A stretch of DNA of 64,000 nt, taken from contig NZ_CP050253.1 of assembly GCF_011745665.1 (NCBI RefSeq), positions 1,339,418-1,403,417 of the forward strand. Reading direction: 5' to 3'. Source of the stretch: Zophobihabitans entericus. Its GTDB lineage: Bacteria > Pseudomonadota > Gammaproteobacteria > Enterobacterales > Orbaceae. The notes under the pieces were generated by a model. That model worked only from the letters and a program-made list of their open reading frames with translations, searched no databases and was not told where the DNA came from. Every line of letters begins with the position of its first letter. Position 1 is the first letter of the stretch. Both the position numbers and the translations under genes were made by a program. Positions 47,174-56,357 of this stretch are shown here, one piece after another.

Positions 47174-48481
47174 ATGTTTGAAGAAACGAATAAAACTTTG
47201 GTCCCTAATGAATGGTCTTTGATTCGTGACATTGCATTTGAGGAACTGGATTTAGATAAACTCGATGATCTGCGAGCTAATCGTAACGAGTTATACCGTG
47301 AAATCTACAATATTATTAGAAGTGCTGTTAACTCACGAGGGATTTATCTTTCAACTGAGGAATCATCGCGTTTATGTGACATGTTATGTGATGAAATTAA
47401 TGGATATGGGCCACTCCGAGAGTTGATGGAAGACGAATCGGTTAGTGATATTTTAGTTAATGGTCCAGAAAGTATTTTCGTTGAACGATTTGGTAAATTA
47501 GAAAAGACGAACAAGTTTTTTATCAATAATAAGCAGTTAACTGAAGTCGCCAGACGATTGGTTAATCGGGTTGGTAAAAATATTGATGATACCCATCCGC
47601 TTGTAGATGCCCGTATGCCTGATGGTAGTCGTCTTAATGTGGTTATTCCACCTGTTGCACTTGATGGTGCTTCTTTATCTATTCGTAAATTTGGTAAAGG
47701 TAAGAAAAGTTTAGGTGAGTTAGTTAGATTTAAAAGTATGAATGAAGCTATGGCTAACTTCTTAGTTATTGCTGCAAAATGCCGTATGAATATTATTGTT
47801 TCAGGCGGAACAGGTTCAGGTAAAACAACGCTATTAAATGCTTTATCCCAATTTATTGATAATAAAGAGCGTATTGTAACACTTGAGGATGCGGCAGAGC
47901 TAAGATTACAGCAGCCTCACGTGGTACGTATGGAAACACGCATCGGCGGTGAAGAAGGTCGTGGGCGCGTCACCATGAGAGATTTATTGGTTAACTCATT
48001 ACGTATGCGTCCTGATCGCATTATAGTTGGTGAGTGTCGTGGTGAAGAAGCGTTTGAAATGTTACAAGCGATGAATACTGGACATGATGGTTCAATGTCA
48101 ACATTGCATGCTAATACACCAAAAGATGCGCTAGCTCGTTTAGAGAGTATGGTGATGATGGCTCAATCAGAGATTCCATTATCAGCGATTAGACGTTATA
48201 TCACTTCTGCGGTAAATATCATTATTCAGGCTGCAAGACTTCCTGATGGTTCAAGAAAAATTATGAATATCACAGAAATTGTAGGTATTGAATCTGACCA
48301 AATTGTGGCACAAGATATTTTTAGATTTGAAGTTGATGAAGGTCGGGATTTTGAAGGAAAACTTCAGGGAAAATTTATCTGTAATGGATTATTGAAACGT
48401 TCGAAAGTATATGAAAATGCCAGTTATCATGAGATGACTGATTCATTAACCCAATTATTTAATGAGCAATTACTCGAATGA
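47174..48481 (+). CDS. tadA: Flp pilus ATPase TadA/CpaF
   Basis: 435-residue secretion ATPase of the GspE/VirB11 superfamily that powers pilus assembly and, in Tad systems, retraction. Walker A SGGTGSGKTTLLNAL, the Asp box (VTLEDAAELRL), Walker B (RPDRIIVGECRGEEAFEMLQAMNTGHDGSMSTLHAN with the His box) are all present. AAGGTAG-type site before the start. It overlaps tadB by 4 nt. Confidence 0.95.
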   Translation: MFEETNKTLVPNEWSLIRDIAFEELDLDKLDDLRANRNELYREIYNIIRSAVNSRGIYLSTEESSRLCDMLCDEINGYGPLRELMEDESVSDILVNGPESIFVERFGKLEKTNKFFINNKQLTEVARRLVNRVGKNIDDTHPLVDARMPDGSRLNVVIPPVALDGASLSIRKFGKGKKSLGELVRFKSMNEAMANFLVIAAKCRMNIIVSGGTGSGKTTLLNALSQFIDNKERIVTLEDAAELRLQQPHVVRMETRIGGEEGRGRVTMRDLLVNSLRMRPDRIIVGECRGEEAFEMLQAMNTGHDGSMSTLHANTPKDALARLESMVMMAQSEIPLSAIRRYITSAVNIIIQAARLPDGSRKIMNITEIVGIESDQIVAQDIFRFEVDEGRDFEGKLQGKFICNGLLKRSKVYENASYHEMTDSLTQLFNEQLLE

Positions 48482-49413
48482 CAATTATCGTAATTTTTCC
48501 AATATTATTAATTTTTATCGGTCTTTTGAATTTACTTATTCAGCGTAATAGACAGGATAAGTTGAATATATTCAAAAAGACAGTACAGCAAAAAGATACT
48601 TCATTTATTGCTCAGTTAAGTAGTAAGCGCAAGATAGAGCGTTCAGTAGGTATTTTTGAGCGTATTTTAATCTTTTTTGCAGATATTTATTTAACACTAT
48701 TCGGTGGAGTTTCAAGTTCTGTACGGTTAAAGAATATTGCTTTTTGTTTAATTGGTGTCTGTGTTTGTATATTTATCAATAAGCAATATGTTCATCAACC
48801 TATGTATGTTGCAGTAATAGCTTCCTTTTTGGTCGTTATCATTTTGCTATTTATTCAGGCGAGAATACAGTTAAAAAGAGAATTCGAACTCAATTTTCCA
48901 GAAGCATTAAGTTTATTGGTTGGTGTTGTTTCATCAGGCAATTCACTGACTCAAGGTATTCATGAGTGTGGAGTTAAAATTGATGGCGTGGTGGGATCTG
49001 TTTTTAATGAAATGTCTCGTCGATTAGAGATTGGTGAAGATTCAGATCGTATTTTATTTGATTCTTATCGTCGCTTACCATTTAGAGAGTATTATTTCTT
49101 TATTCTTGTACTAATTGTGAATTTACAAGGCGGTGGTGAAGTTAAAGAGATTATGTACCGTTTATCAAAAATGATCTCTAGTAATAAAGCTCTTGAGAGA
49201 ACCAGAGACAGTAAAACTGCTGAAATTCGAATGACAGTAAAAATTCTTTCTATAATGCCTTTTGCTTTTATATTTATGTTGAAGTTTATTGCTCCAGACA
49301 ATTTCAACTTCTTATTTGATGATCAAACAGGTAACTATATTTTGTATTATGTTGTTGGGAGTGTTCTGATAGGACAGATGATTATCCGCAATATGTTAAG
49401 TAAGATTATATAG
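48478..49413 (+). CDS. tadB: Flp pilus platform protein TadB
   Basis: 311 residues with N-terminal and central membrane helices and a type II secretion F domain (FPEALSLLVGVVSSGNSLTQGIHECG ... FFILVLIVNLQGGGEVKEIMYRLSKMI). TadB forms the inner-membrane platform with TadC, acted on by TadA. Coupled to tadA by overlap. Confidence 0.9.
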   Translation: MTIIVIFPILLIFIGLLNLLIQRNRQDKLNIFKKTVQQKDTSFIAQLSSKRKIERSVGIFERILIFFADIYLTLFGGVSSSVRLKNIAFCLIGVCVCIFINKQYVHQPMYVAVIASFLVVIILLFIQARIQLKREFELNFPEALSLLVGVVSSGNSLTQGIHECGVKIDGVVGSVFNEMSRRLEIGEDSDRILFDSYRRLPFREYYFFILVLIVNLQGGGEVKEIMYRLSKMISSNKALERTRDSKTAEIRMTVKILSIMPFAFIFMLKFIAPDNFNFLFDDQTGNYILYYVVGSVLIGQMIIRNMLSKII

Positions 49414-49423
49414 TGAGGACATA

Positions 49424-50290
49424 ATGCAAGATTTAATTTTTTGGATTATTTGTATATCTCTTATCTTTTTTGCGGTTAAAGGTATCATTGACGAATATCA
49501 GTCGACAAAGAAAAAAGAGCAAATTGTTGAATTATTAAATCCAAATCCTAAAAATATAGGAAAAGCACAATCTAAGGAAAAGAAAGCGGATACTGCTTTT
49601 GAAAAGGTTATTGCGAAAAATAATCAATTTTCTTATTTTCTTAAACGATTTGAAAATAACCATTTATGGAAAATTTATGCAGTTATTACTATTTTCTTTA
49701 TCTTTATGGTGGTAAACGAGCTGTTTAAATTTGTCAGTTTGGATCAATCAGTCATACTTATTATTTTGCTGGTGACAATTATTTTTGTCATTATTATTCC
49801 AGGGAAAATCAGTGCATCGATTCTTAATAAGAGAATAAGAAGGCTTTCTAATGATGTTCCAATGTTGATTGATATGTTAGCCGTTATGATTCAGTCAGGA
49901 ATGACTGTTGAAAATGCTTTACGTTTTGTTAAAGATAAATTCGCACCTATTAATCCTGATATGGCCTCAGTACTAGAGCGAGCTTGTTTAAAGATGGATG
50001 TAAGTGGAATTAATAGTGCTTTATCTCTTATCTATGAAGAAGTTCCAAGTCGTGAAATAAAAATGCTTTGTTCAACGTTACAGCAAAGTGTGAATTATGG
50101 TAACTCCATTTATCAAATTCTATTGGAGTTAGCCAGTGAAATTAGAGAATTACAAATCCTTGAAACTGAAGAAAAGATCTCAGCAGCTTCAGCAAAAATG
50201 ACGCTACCTATGATGTTATTTATTTTGTTTCCAATTTTAGTCATTGTATTAGGACCAGTAGTTGTAAAACTGACCAGAATGTTTGCTTAA
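49424..50290 (+). CDS. tadC: Flp pilus platform protein TadC
   Basis: 288 residues with a GspF-like domain (VPMLIDMLAVMIQSGMTVENALRFVKDKF ... LCSTLQQSVNYGNSIYQILLELASEIR) and C-terminal membrane helix LPMMLFILFPILVIVLGPVVVKL. Partner of TadB. Ten-base gap to tadB; GAGGA upstream. Confidence 0.9.
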   Translation: MQDLIFWIICISLIFFAVKGIIDEYQSTKKKEQIVELLNPNPKNIGKAQSKEKKADTAFEKVIAKNNQFSYFLKRFENNHLWKIYAVITIFFIFMVVNELFKFVSLDQSVILIILLVTIIFVIIIPGKISASILNKRIRRLSNDVPMLIDMLAVMIQSGMTVENALRFVKDKFAPINPDMASVLERACLKMDVSGINSALSLIYEEVPSREIKMLCSTLQQSVNYGNSIYQILLELASEIRELQILETEEKISAASAKMTLPMMLFILFPILVIVLGPVVVKLTRMFA

Positions 50291-50327
50291 TTAAGAATTA
50301 AACCTACTAGATGATAGTGAAAATAAT

Positions 50328-51734
50328 ATGAAAAAATTAACACCGATAATTTTATGTTCTGTTGTGTTTTTGACCGCATGTCAGAATAGTTCTTTAATGG
50401 CCAAAAAAGAAGAAGAGCAAAAAGTCTATATTTTGGAAGCAACACGTAATTATGGTGGATTGATAGAAATCTATCGTAATCGTTTGCAACAGAATGATAC
50501 AGAAGAGACTCGAATTAAACTTGCTAATCTCTATTATTTAACTAATAACTATGAGTCTTCAATGTTTTATTTGAAGCCTATTATAGAAAAAACTCAGTCA
50601 TCACAGGTATTTTTGCTTTATGGTAAAAACGTGATGAAAACTGCTGACGGTAATCAATCAGACCTTATTAAAGCACAAGGCTATGTGGAAAAATCTTTAG
50701 CTATTGATCCAAATAATGGTGAAGCTTATAACGTGCTGGGGATTATACAGGTTAGATTACAACAGCTAGATAAAGCAGAGCTTTCGTTTAATCAGGCCAG
50801 AGTATTATTCTATGATGAAACAAAAGTTATCAATAACTTAGCAATGATTTCTATCTTACAGAAGAATTACCGTAAATCTTATGCTTATTTAACTCAGTTA
50901 TATAGTAAAGGTAACAGAGAGCCAATTGTTATTAATAATCTATTTTTCACTATCGTAAAATTAGGTGATTACAATTTTGCTAAGAGCTTTTGCCTTGAAC
51001 ATAAATTATCAGATTTCCCGGATATCTTAATCAATGAGTTAAAATATGTTGAACCAAAAGAAATGGTTAACCATACTTTCTTAGCTCCAAATGTGATAGA
51101 TGTTAAGATTGAGCATAGTAATGATTTAGCTGAAGGTTCTAAAATTAAAGGAGCTGAACCAGCTGTACAGTCAACTCCGGTCGCAACAACGGCTATGACT
51201 AAAGGTGCAACAGTTGCTGCAACTCCTGTAACAGCCAATGATAAAACAAAAGCATCAGATACAGAAGTAAATAACATATTACAAAGTATGACATTATTAC
51301 CTCAATCAGGTGAAACAAAAGCAGAAACGACAGCTACAACTACTACTTCAACAGTTAAACCGGTTGCGACAACAGCGGCTGTTGTTGAGGGTAAAAATAA
51401 AGTCATTGATACCCGCGTTGGTGAACATAAAGACTATACTCGTCTGGTTATTGAGAGTGCAAATCGTGATGGCTATTTGTTGACTAAAGTAAGCGATCAA
51501 CAGTATACGATTACCATGAACAATATTGATATTGATAGCAAAATGATCGATAGACTAGTGAGTCGTATTAAAACTAATAACCGTGATATGGTTTCGGTTC
51601 GTGTAGAACAAACTGCGCAAAATGGAATTGTTATTCATTTAACAACTAAAGGTGTAGTTAAAGTGAAAGAATCTTATTTACCACCACAAAGTAAATATAA
51701 ACACTGTTTTGTATTTGATTTTTATAATAAATAG
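50328..51734 (+). CDS. tadD: TadD-like TPR lipoprotein with AMIN-like C-terminal domain
   Basis: 468 residues. Lipobox LTAC with C18, then TPR-like helices (about 40-240, including AQGYVEKSLAIDPNNGEAYNVLGIIQVRLQQLDKAELSF). A threonine/alanine-rich linker (about 265-358) leads to a C-terminal domain (about 359-468, VIDTRVGEHKDYTRLVIES ... HLTTKGVVKVKESYLPP) that resembles AMIN domains, which bind peptidoglycan or localise envelope proteins. Most TadD proteins I know are near 250 residues and lack this domain. Probably a pilot or stabiliser for the secretin. No separate rcpB gene is seen in the locus. Confidence 0.8.
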   Translation: MKKLTPIILCSVVFLTACQNSSLMAKKEEEQKVYILEATRNYGGLIEIYRNRLQQNDTEETRIKLANLYYLTNNYESSMFYLKPIIEKTQSSQVFLLYGKNVMKTADGNQSDLIKAQGYVEKSLAIDPNNGEAYNVLGIIQVRLQQLDKAELSFNQARVLFYDETKVINNLAMISILQKNYRKSYAYLTQLYSKGNREPIVINNLFFTIVKLGDYNFAKSFCLEHKLSDFPDILINELKYVEPKEMVNHTFLAPNVIDVKIEHSNDLAEGSKIKGAEPAVQSTPVATTAMTKGATVAATPVTANDKTKASDTEVNNILQSMTLLPQSGETKAETTATTTTSTVKPVATTAAVVEGKNKVIDTRVGEHKDYTRLVIESANRDGYLLTKVSDQQYTITMNNIDIDSKMIDRLVSRIKTNNRDMVSVRVEQTAQNGIVIHLTTKGVVKVKESYLPPQSKYKHCFVFDFYNK

Positions 51735-51760
51735 TCTATTAGGTAGTGTGTAAGAGTAAA

Positions 51761-51790
51761 AAAACCGCTTTAATTAGCGGTTTTTTATTT
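51761..51790. terminator. Bidirectional terminator between tadD and pyrE
   Basis: AAAACCGCT and AGCGGTTTT with a 6-nt loop and T runs on both strands. It ends the Tad operon on one side and pyrE on the other, and marks the right edge of the accessory region. Confidence 0.88.
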
Positions 51791-51812
51791 GTCTTGTTTT
51801 TATTTGATACTA

Positions 51813-52463
51813 TTAAATATTGATACCATACTGGGCACGATATGCCTGAACACGTTTTAACTCTTCTGATTGATTATCCTGTTCCATTAAATAAGTAATT
51901 AAGTCATTTAAAGTGATAATAGAAATAACGTCACAATGGTAGTTTTGCTTAATTTCCTGAATCGCTGATAGTTCTCCCTGACCTTTCTCCTGACGGTCAA
52001 GAGAAATAAGCACACCGGCTAATTTTGAGTTATTAGCCTGTAGGATATTCATTGATTCTCGAATTGCTGTACCTGCTGTTATTACGTCATCTACAAGCAT
52101 TACGCGACAGTTAGTAATAGGAGTGCCGACCAGATTACCGCCTTCACCATGATCCTTTGCTTCTTTACGGTTAAAACAGTAAGGGACTTCTAAGTTATGG
52201 TGCTCAGAAAGTGCTACAACAGTTGTCGTCACAATTGGGATGCCTTTATAAGCAGGCCCAAAGATCACATCGTATTGTAAATTAGCATCAATAAGTGCTT
52301 CTGCATAGAAACGACCAAGTAGTGCCAAATCTTTACCGGTATTGAAGAGACCAGCATTAAAGAAGTAAGGACTTTTACGACCTGACTTTAAGGTAAACTC
52401 ACCAAATTTAAGAACTTGCCGGTCAAGAGCGAACTGAATGAACTGGCGTTGGTATGGCTTCAT
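51813..52463 (-). CDS. pyrE: Orotate phosphoribosyltransferase
   Basis: 216 residues; makes OMP from orotate and PRPP in pyrimidine synthesis. [38 protein letters not shown] at the start, [24 protein letters not shown] (flexible loop) and the PRPP motif [15 protein letters not shown] start at the ATG at 52463 with GGAGA upstream, as in E. coli; the open frame from 52475 begins with a TTG and adds four residues. Second gene after rph, with an attenuator between. Confidence 0.97.
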   Translation of the reverse strand: MKPYQRQFIQFALDRQVLKFGEFTLKSGRKSPYFFNAGLFNTGKDLALLGRFYAEALIDANLQYDVIFGPAYKGIPIVTTTVVALSEHHNLEVPYCFNRKEAKDHGEGGNLVGTPITNCRVMLVDDVITAGTAIRESMNILQANNSKLAGVLISLDRQEKGQGELSAIQEIKQNYHCDVISIITLNDLITYLMEQDNQSEELKRVQAYRAQYGINI

Positions 52464-52511
52464 GTTTTTCTCCAAATATTCTCTTCAATAATATACGTTT
52501 TATTCTGTGGC

Positions 52512-52539
52512 AAAAATAAAGCGACTGAGTCGCTTTATT
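52512..52539 (-). promoter_or_regulatory. pyrE attenuator in the rph-pyrE gap
   Basis: Read on the minus strand, an 11-bp stem (AATAAAGCGAC with GTCGCTTTATT, 3-nt loop) is followed by a T run. It starts 4 nt after the rph stop codon. In E. coli the rph-pyrE attenuator works this way: ribosomes closely following RNA polymerase at low UTP cover the hairpin and allow pyrE transcription. The spacing here fits that mechanism. Confidence 0.85.
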
Positions 52540-52542
52540 ATA

Positions 52543-53259
52543 TTAATCTTTTAATGCTACTTTTTGTTTCTCAATAATTGTTTTGATACCATTTCTGGCA
52601 AGTTCAAGCAGTTCAAGTAACTCTTCATGAGTGAAAGGTTCACCTTCAGCGGTACCCTGAATTTCAATAATACGGCCATCTTCTGTCATCACGACATTCA
52701 TATCTGTTTCTGCATTAGAATCTTCAATATATTCTAAATCGCAAACGGCTTCATCATTAACGATACCCACAGAAATAGCAGCAACTAAACCTTTAAGAGG
52801 ATTCGTTTTTAGAGTCTTATCAGCTACCATTTTATTTAACGCATCAGCCAGAGCAACACAGGCACCAGTAATAGAAGCGGTACGTGTACCACCGTCAGCT
52901 TGTAAAACATCACAATCAAGGGTAATGGTATATTCACCTAGAGTCTGTAAATCAACAGCAGCACGCAGTGAACGGGCGATTAAACGCTGAATTTCCAGTG
53001 TTCTGCCACCTTGTTTACCTTTAGCTGCTTCACGCTGATTACGTGTGTGAGTTGAGCGCGGGAGCATTCCATATTCAGCTGTTATCCAGCCTTGATTCTG
53101 ACCTTTTAAAAAGCGAGGTACACCCTCTTCAATTGTAGCAGTACAAATAACTTTAGTTTCACCAAATTCAACCAGAACTGAGCCTTCTGCATGTTTTGTA
53201 TAATGACGAGTAAGTTTGATAGGGCGTACTTCGGGTGCGGCTCGACCTGCAGGGCGCAT
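52543..53259 (-). CDS. rph: Ribonuclease PH
   Basis: 238-residue phosphorolytic exoribonuclease that trims tRNA 3' ends. [41 protein letters not shown] at the start and [19 protein letters not shown] in the middle are family signatures, with the catalytic region [12 protein letters not shown]. The full length of 238 residues implies an active enzyme, unlike the frameshifted rph of E. coli K-12. Leads pyrE and is divergent from yicC. Confidence 0.97.
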   Translation of the reverse strand: MRPAGRAAPEVRPIKLTRHYTKHAEGSVLVEFGETKVICTATIEEGVPRFLKGQNQGWITAEYGMLPRSTHTRNQREAAKGKQGGRTLEIQRLIARSLRAAVDLQTLGEYTITLDCDVLQADGGTRTASITGACVALADALNKMVADKTLKTNPLKGLVAAISVGIVNDEAVCDLEYIEDSNAETDMNVVMTEDGRIIEIQGTAEGEPFTHEELLELLELARNGIKTIIEKQKVALKD

Positions 53260-53398
53260 TGCAATTTCTCCAAAATTATTTGTATTACATTTGTGTTAAT
53301 ACAGATTACAAAAAATATCTTGAGCATTCTATTAGGGGACATTGTTACTTGTGTTGCTATGTATGTAAAAATATAAAGATATTTTAAATTCACAATGT

Positions 53399-53412
53399 TT
53401 AGCCTAAGCTAA
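53399..53412. promoter_or_regulatory. Palindrome in the rph-yicC divergent region
   Basis: TTAGC and GCTAA surround CTAA, about 70 bp before yicC. It could be an operator in the 220-bp shared promoter region, in which I see no other confident signal. TATACA at 53420-53426 may be a -10 box. Confidence 0.3.
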
Positions 53413-53479
53413 GAGCGCATTATACAGAATTTATGATACAATGCACAGTAACATTTAAGGAAATTTATGAGGTTAATCT

Positions 53480-54346
53480 ATGATTCGCAGTATGACCGCT
53501 TATGCAAGGAAGGAGCTTAGTCAATCATGGGGGAGTGCCGCCTGGGAAATCCGATCCGTTAATCAACGTTATCTGGAAACGTATATACGCTTACCTGAGC
53601 AGCTTCGTTCACTTGAACCGATTATTCGTGAAAGACTGCGTAATCGACTGACTCGCGGTAAAATTGAATGTAATTTACGCTTTGAGCTTGATGCGGCAAA
53701 TCAAAATCATGAATTACTGTTAAATAAACGCTTAGCTCAGCAAATTCTGTCTGCCGCTGACTGGATTAAAACTGAACACTATGCTGGTGATGTCAATCCT
53801 ATTGAAGTGTTACGTTGGCCTGGGGTTATGTCAGCTAAAGAGCAGGATTTAGATGCCATCTCTCAGGAGATCTTAAGTTTACTTGATACTGCTATTGATG
53901 AATTTATTACTGTCCGTGAAACAGAAGGTAAATCGCTAGCAACATTAATTATACAGCGTCTGGAAGCTGTACAGGTAGAAATTGACAGAATCCGGGGCTG
54001 GATGCCAGAAATTATTCAATGGCAAAAAGACAAATTAATTACCAAATTGGCAGATGCCAATCTTGAGCTGGATAATGGAAGAGTCGAGCAAGAGCTGATT
54101 CTTATGGCGCAGCGTCTGGATGTTGCAGAAGAGCTGGATCGTCTGTCAACGCACGTTAAAGAGACTTACGTTATTTTAAAGAAAAACGAAGCTGTTGGTC
54201 GTCGTTTAGATTTTATGATGCAAGAGTTTAACCGTGAATCTAATACTATTGCGTCAAAATCTATCAATGCAGACGTGACAAATTCAGCAATTGAATTAAA
54301 AGTCCTGATTGAGCAGATGCGTGAGCAGATTCAAAATATTGAGTAG
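53480..54346 (+). CDS. yicC: YicC family endoribonuclease
   Basis: 288 residues. The start MIRSMTAYARKELSQSWGSAAWEIRSVNQRYLETYIRLPEQLR and the end MMQEFNRESNTIASKSINADVTNSAIELKVLIEQMREQIQNIE are strongly conserved in the YicC family, whose members are RNA endonucleases linked to small RNA turnover. GAGG upstream. Divergent from rph-pyrE as in E. coli. Confidence 0.95.
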   Translation: MIRSMTAYARKELSQSWGSAAWEIRSVNQRYLETYIRLPEQLRSLEPIIRERLRNRLTRGKIECNLRFELDAANQNHELLLNKRLAQQILSAADWIKTEHYAGDVNPIEVLRWPGVMSAKEQDLDAISQEILSLLDTAIDEFITVRETEGKSLATLIIQRLEAVQVEIDRIRGWMPEIIQWQKDKLITKLADANLELDNGRVEQELILMAQRLDVAEELDRLSTHVKETYVILKKNEAVGRRLDFMMQEFNRESNTIASKSINADVTNSAIELKVLIEQMREQIQNIE

Positions 54347-54349
54347 GCT

Positions 54350-55093
54350 ATGACAAAAAGTAAAATCCCGATGCATCAGCATATTCAACAGGATTTGCTG
54401 AAAAAGATACAGTCAGGTGAATACCCTGAGTTTAGTCTTATTCCCAAAGAGACTGAACTGACGGAGATATATCAGGTTAGCCGCCCAACTGTACGTCAGG
54501 CTATTCAGGGATTGGTGAACGAAGGGTATCTGGAACGTAAAAAACGTCGTGGAACTATCGTACGTCAGAAGAAGATTGATCAGGATTTTACTCACATTAT
54601 TGAAAGTTATGATTCAGAGATGAACCGTAAAGGTTTATTGCCTAAAACTCAGGTTCTAATGCTTAAAGAAGATACTGCAACTGAAGACGTGGCACAAAGC
54701 CTGAATTTAAAAGAGGGCGATAAAGTTTATAAACTGGTTCGTTTGCGTTATGCGCAAAACAATCCCATTGTTTTAGTCACGACTTATTTACCTTTTGCTC
54801 TGTTACCTGATTTTATGAGCCATGATTTCTCGCAGGAGAAATTATATACTGTTTTAGAAAAGTTAAATTTTGCCATTACCTCTATTCGCCGTAAACTTGA
54901 GGTACTAAAAGCAGATGAGACGACGAGTGATTTACTTGATATAGAAGAAGGGGATCCAATTTTCTACTTCCATTCAACCGGTTACACCCGTGAGCGTATA
55001 CCTGTTGAATACTCGATTTCTAAATATCGTGGTGATATGAACTCATTTATCTTTGAACTAAATAATAATGCTGCACAAGCATTATTAATTTAA
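54350..55093 (+). CDS. GntR-family regulator, HutC/UTRA type
   Basis: 247 residues. Winged-helix DNA-binding domain (PMHQHIQQDLLKKIQSGEY ... TELTEIYQVSRPTVRQAIQGLVNEGYLERKKRRGTIV) and a C-terminal UTRA ligand domain (VYKLVRLRYAQNNPIVLVTTYLP ... YFHSTGYTRERIPVEYSISKYRGDMNSF). UTRA domains usually bind sugar phosphates or similar small molecules. It lies 3 bp after yicC and near the deoC/PTS genes, which it probably controls (inference). It ends in a 4-nt convergent overlap with the Atl-like gene. Confidence 0.88.
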   Translation: MTKSKIPMHQHIQQDLLKKIQSGEYPEFSLIPKETELTEIYQVSRPTVRQAIQGLVNEGYLERKKRRGTIVRQKKIDQDFTHIIESYDSEMNRKGLLPKTQVLMLKEDTATEDVAQSLNLKEGDKVYKLVRLRYAQNNPIVLVTTYLPFALLPDFMSHDFSQEKLYTVLEKLNFAITSIRRKLEVLKADETTSDLLDIEEGDPIFYFHSTGYTRERIPVEYSISKYRGDMNSFIFELNNNAAQALLI

Positions 55094-55404
55094 AGTTCCC
55101 AGCCAAATTTCTTTAGATCCACTTTATCGTTTTTACCAAAGGCTATACCTTCACCGAGCAATTTTTGTTTCTGATTAAGATAACTTTCATTTTTAACCGA
55201 AATCTTTCCCTGACTATTGATAATGCGATAATAAGGTAGTTTTGTATCTTTGGACATTTTACGTAAAGCAAAGCAAACCTGACGAATGTAGGTAGGAGCG
55301 CCAGCAAGGCGAGCAATCTGGCCATAAGTGGCTACTTTTCCTTTAGGAATTTGTGCAATGACAGCATAAACACGGGAAGAAAAGTTATCAAATTCAGCTT
55401 CCAT
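55090..55404 (-). CDS. Alkyltransferase-like protein (Atl/YbaZ)
   Basis: 104 residues with the MGMT C-terminal domain: VYAVIAQIPKGKVATYGQIARLAGAPTYIRQVCFALRKM. The usual methyltransferase site PCHR, or PWHR in Atl proteins, is LPYYRIINSQGKIS here, so no acceptor cysteine is present and the tryptophan and histidine are both tyrosine. Atl proteins bind O6-alkylguanine and signal nucleotide-excision repair. GAGG before the start. Shares its stop region with the GntR gene. Confidence 0.88.
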   Translation of the reverse strand: MEAEFDNFSSRVYAVIAQIPKGKVATYGQIARLAGAPTYIRQVCFALRKMSKDTKLPYYRIINSQGKISVKNESYLNQKQKLLGEGIAFGKNDKVDLKKFGWEL

Positions 55405-55466
55405 TTATCTTACCTCGCAGAATATTCATTATAATTGTATGCGCACAGCATAACGGAATTTATTGT

Positions 55467-55494
55467 AATAAAAAAGCCCTCATCAGAGGGCTTT
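55467..55494 (-). terminator. Terminator after deoC
   Basis: AAAGCCCTC and GAGGGCTTT around a 4-nt loop; read on the minus strand the stem is followed by TTTTTTATT. Seventeen bases past the deoC stop. Confidence 0.88.
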
Positions 55495-55510
55495 ACAGAG
55501 GTATTTATCA

Positions 55511-56221
55511 TTAGATCTCAATAAAAGAGCGGTTTTCTTTTTTACATTGCAGAGTTAATTCATCAATGATTCTTATTCCAGCACTGGTTCCGATACGTTC
55601 AGCACCTAATGAGACCATTTTCAAGAATGTTTCTACGTCACGAATACCACCAGCGGCTTTTACTTTAACAGTGTCACCAACCGTATCTTTCATAAGTTTA
55701 ACGTCTTCAAATGTTGCACCACTTGGTCCAAAACCTGTTGAAGTCTTAATAAAGTCAGGTTTTACCTGTTTGGCAATTTCACATAATTTAACGATTTCAG
55801 CCTTAGTTAAATAACAGTTCTCAAAAATAACTTTTGAAATAACGTTTTTTCCGCGACAAATATCGACAATTTGCTGCATTTCATTACGAATGTAGTCGTA
55901 ATTTTGATTTTTAAGTTCAGTGATATTAATCACGTAGTCAATTTCGGTAGCGCCAATTTCAATGGCATTCTTGGTTTCAAATACTTTCGCTTCAATAGTT
56001 GTCTGGCCCAGAGGGAAAGCAATGGCAGCACCGATATTAATATCGGTTCCTTTTAATTCCTGAGCACAGAGCGCTGATTGCACCTGATTAATGGCTACCA
56101 TTTTGAAATGGTACTTTTTAGCTTCAGAACAAAGTTTTTGTATATCAGCGGACGCCGCATCTGCTTTTAAATTTGTGTGATCTATAAAACGGCTTAAATC
56201 ATCTAGCGTATATTTCTTCAT
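55511..56221 (-). CDS. deoC: Deoxyribose-phosphate aldolase
   Basis: 236-residue class I aldolase that splits 2-deoxyribose-5-phosphate to glyceraldehyde-3-phosphate and acetaldehyde. The Schiff-base lysine is K159 in [10 protein letters not shown] and the second catalytic lysine K188 in [10 protein letters not shown]. It is the shorter type of DeoC, about 25 residues less than E. coli DeoC, and the usual deo genes (deoA, deoB, deoD) are absent. A perfect AAGGAGG ribosome site precedes it. It is divergent from a PTS operon, which suggests a sugar-uptake role rather than nucleoside salvage. Confidence 0.93.
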   Translation of the reverse strand: MKKYTLDDLSRFIDHTNLKADAASADIQKLCSEAKKYHFKMVAINQVQSALCAQELKGTDINIGAAIAFPLGQTTIEAKVFETKNAIEIGATEIDYVINITELKNQNYDYIRNEMQQIVDICRGKNVISKVIFENCYLTKAEIVKLCEIAKQVKPDFIKTSTGFGPSGATFEDVKLMKDTVGDTVKVKAAGGIRDVETFLKMVSLGAERIGTSAGIRIIDELTLQCKKENRSFIEI

Positions 56222-56234
56222 ATTTAACCTCCTT

Positions 56235-56250
56235 ATATGTAATTACATAT
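56235..56250. promoter_or_regulatory. Candidate GntR operator 1 (deoC side)
   Basis: ATATGTAATTACATAT is a perfect 16-bp palindrome. Its GT-AATT-AC centre fits the general GntR/HutC operator form. It lies just upstream of the deoC ribosome site. Confidence 0.55.
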
Positions 56251-56293
56251 TATTGTAATTTAAAATATAAACCTGTCAATTTGAATCCTTTTT

Positions 56294-56317
56294 ATTTTGT
56301 GATTTTATTCACAAAAT
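56294..56317. promoter_or_regulatory. CRP-like site between deoC and the PTS operon
   Basis: TGTGA (56298-56302), 6 nt, TCACA (56309-56313): both CRP half-sites are perfect, and the palindrome extends to 9-bp arms. Suggests catabolite control of one or both divergent units. Confidence 0.7.
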
Positions 56318-56357
56318 ATGATTTTAAAGGTTTTTTTATATTGTGTGGGTTATTTTA

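Noticed and set aside
37957..51734. Tad region as a recent mobile island with attachment sites
   Set aside because: Ends are neat terminators, but I found no tRNA, integrase, direct repeats or transposase. Transfer is possible but not shown.
52464..52475. Four-residue extension of pyrE from a TTG
   Set aside because: GGAGA lies inside it and positions the ATG at 52463, matching the family start.
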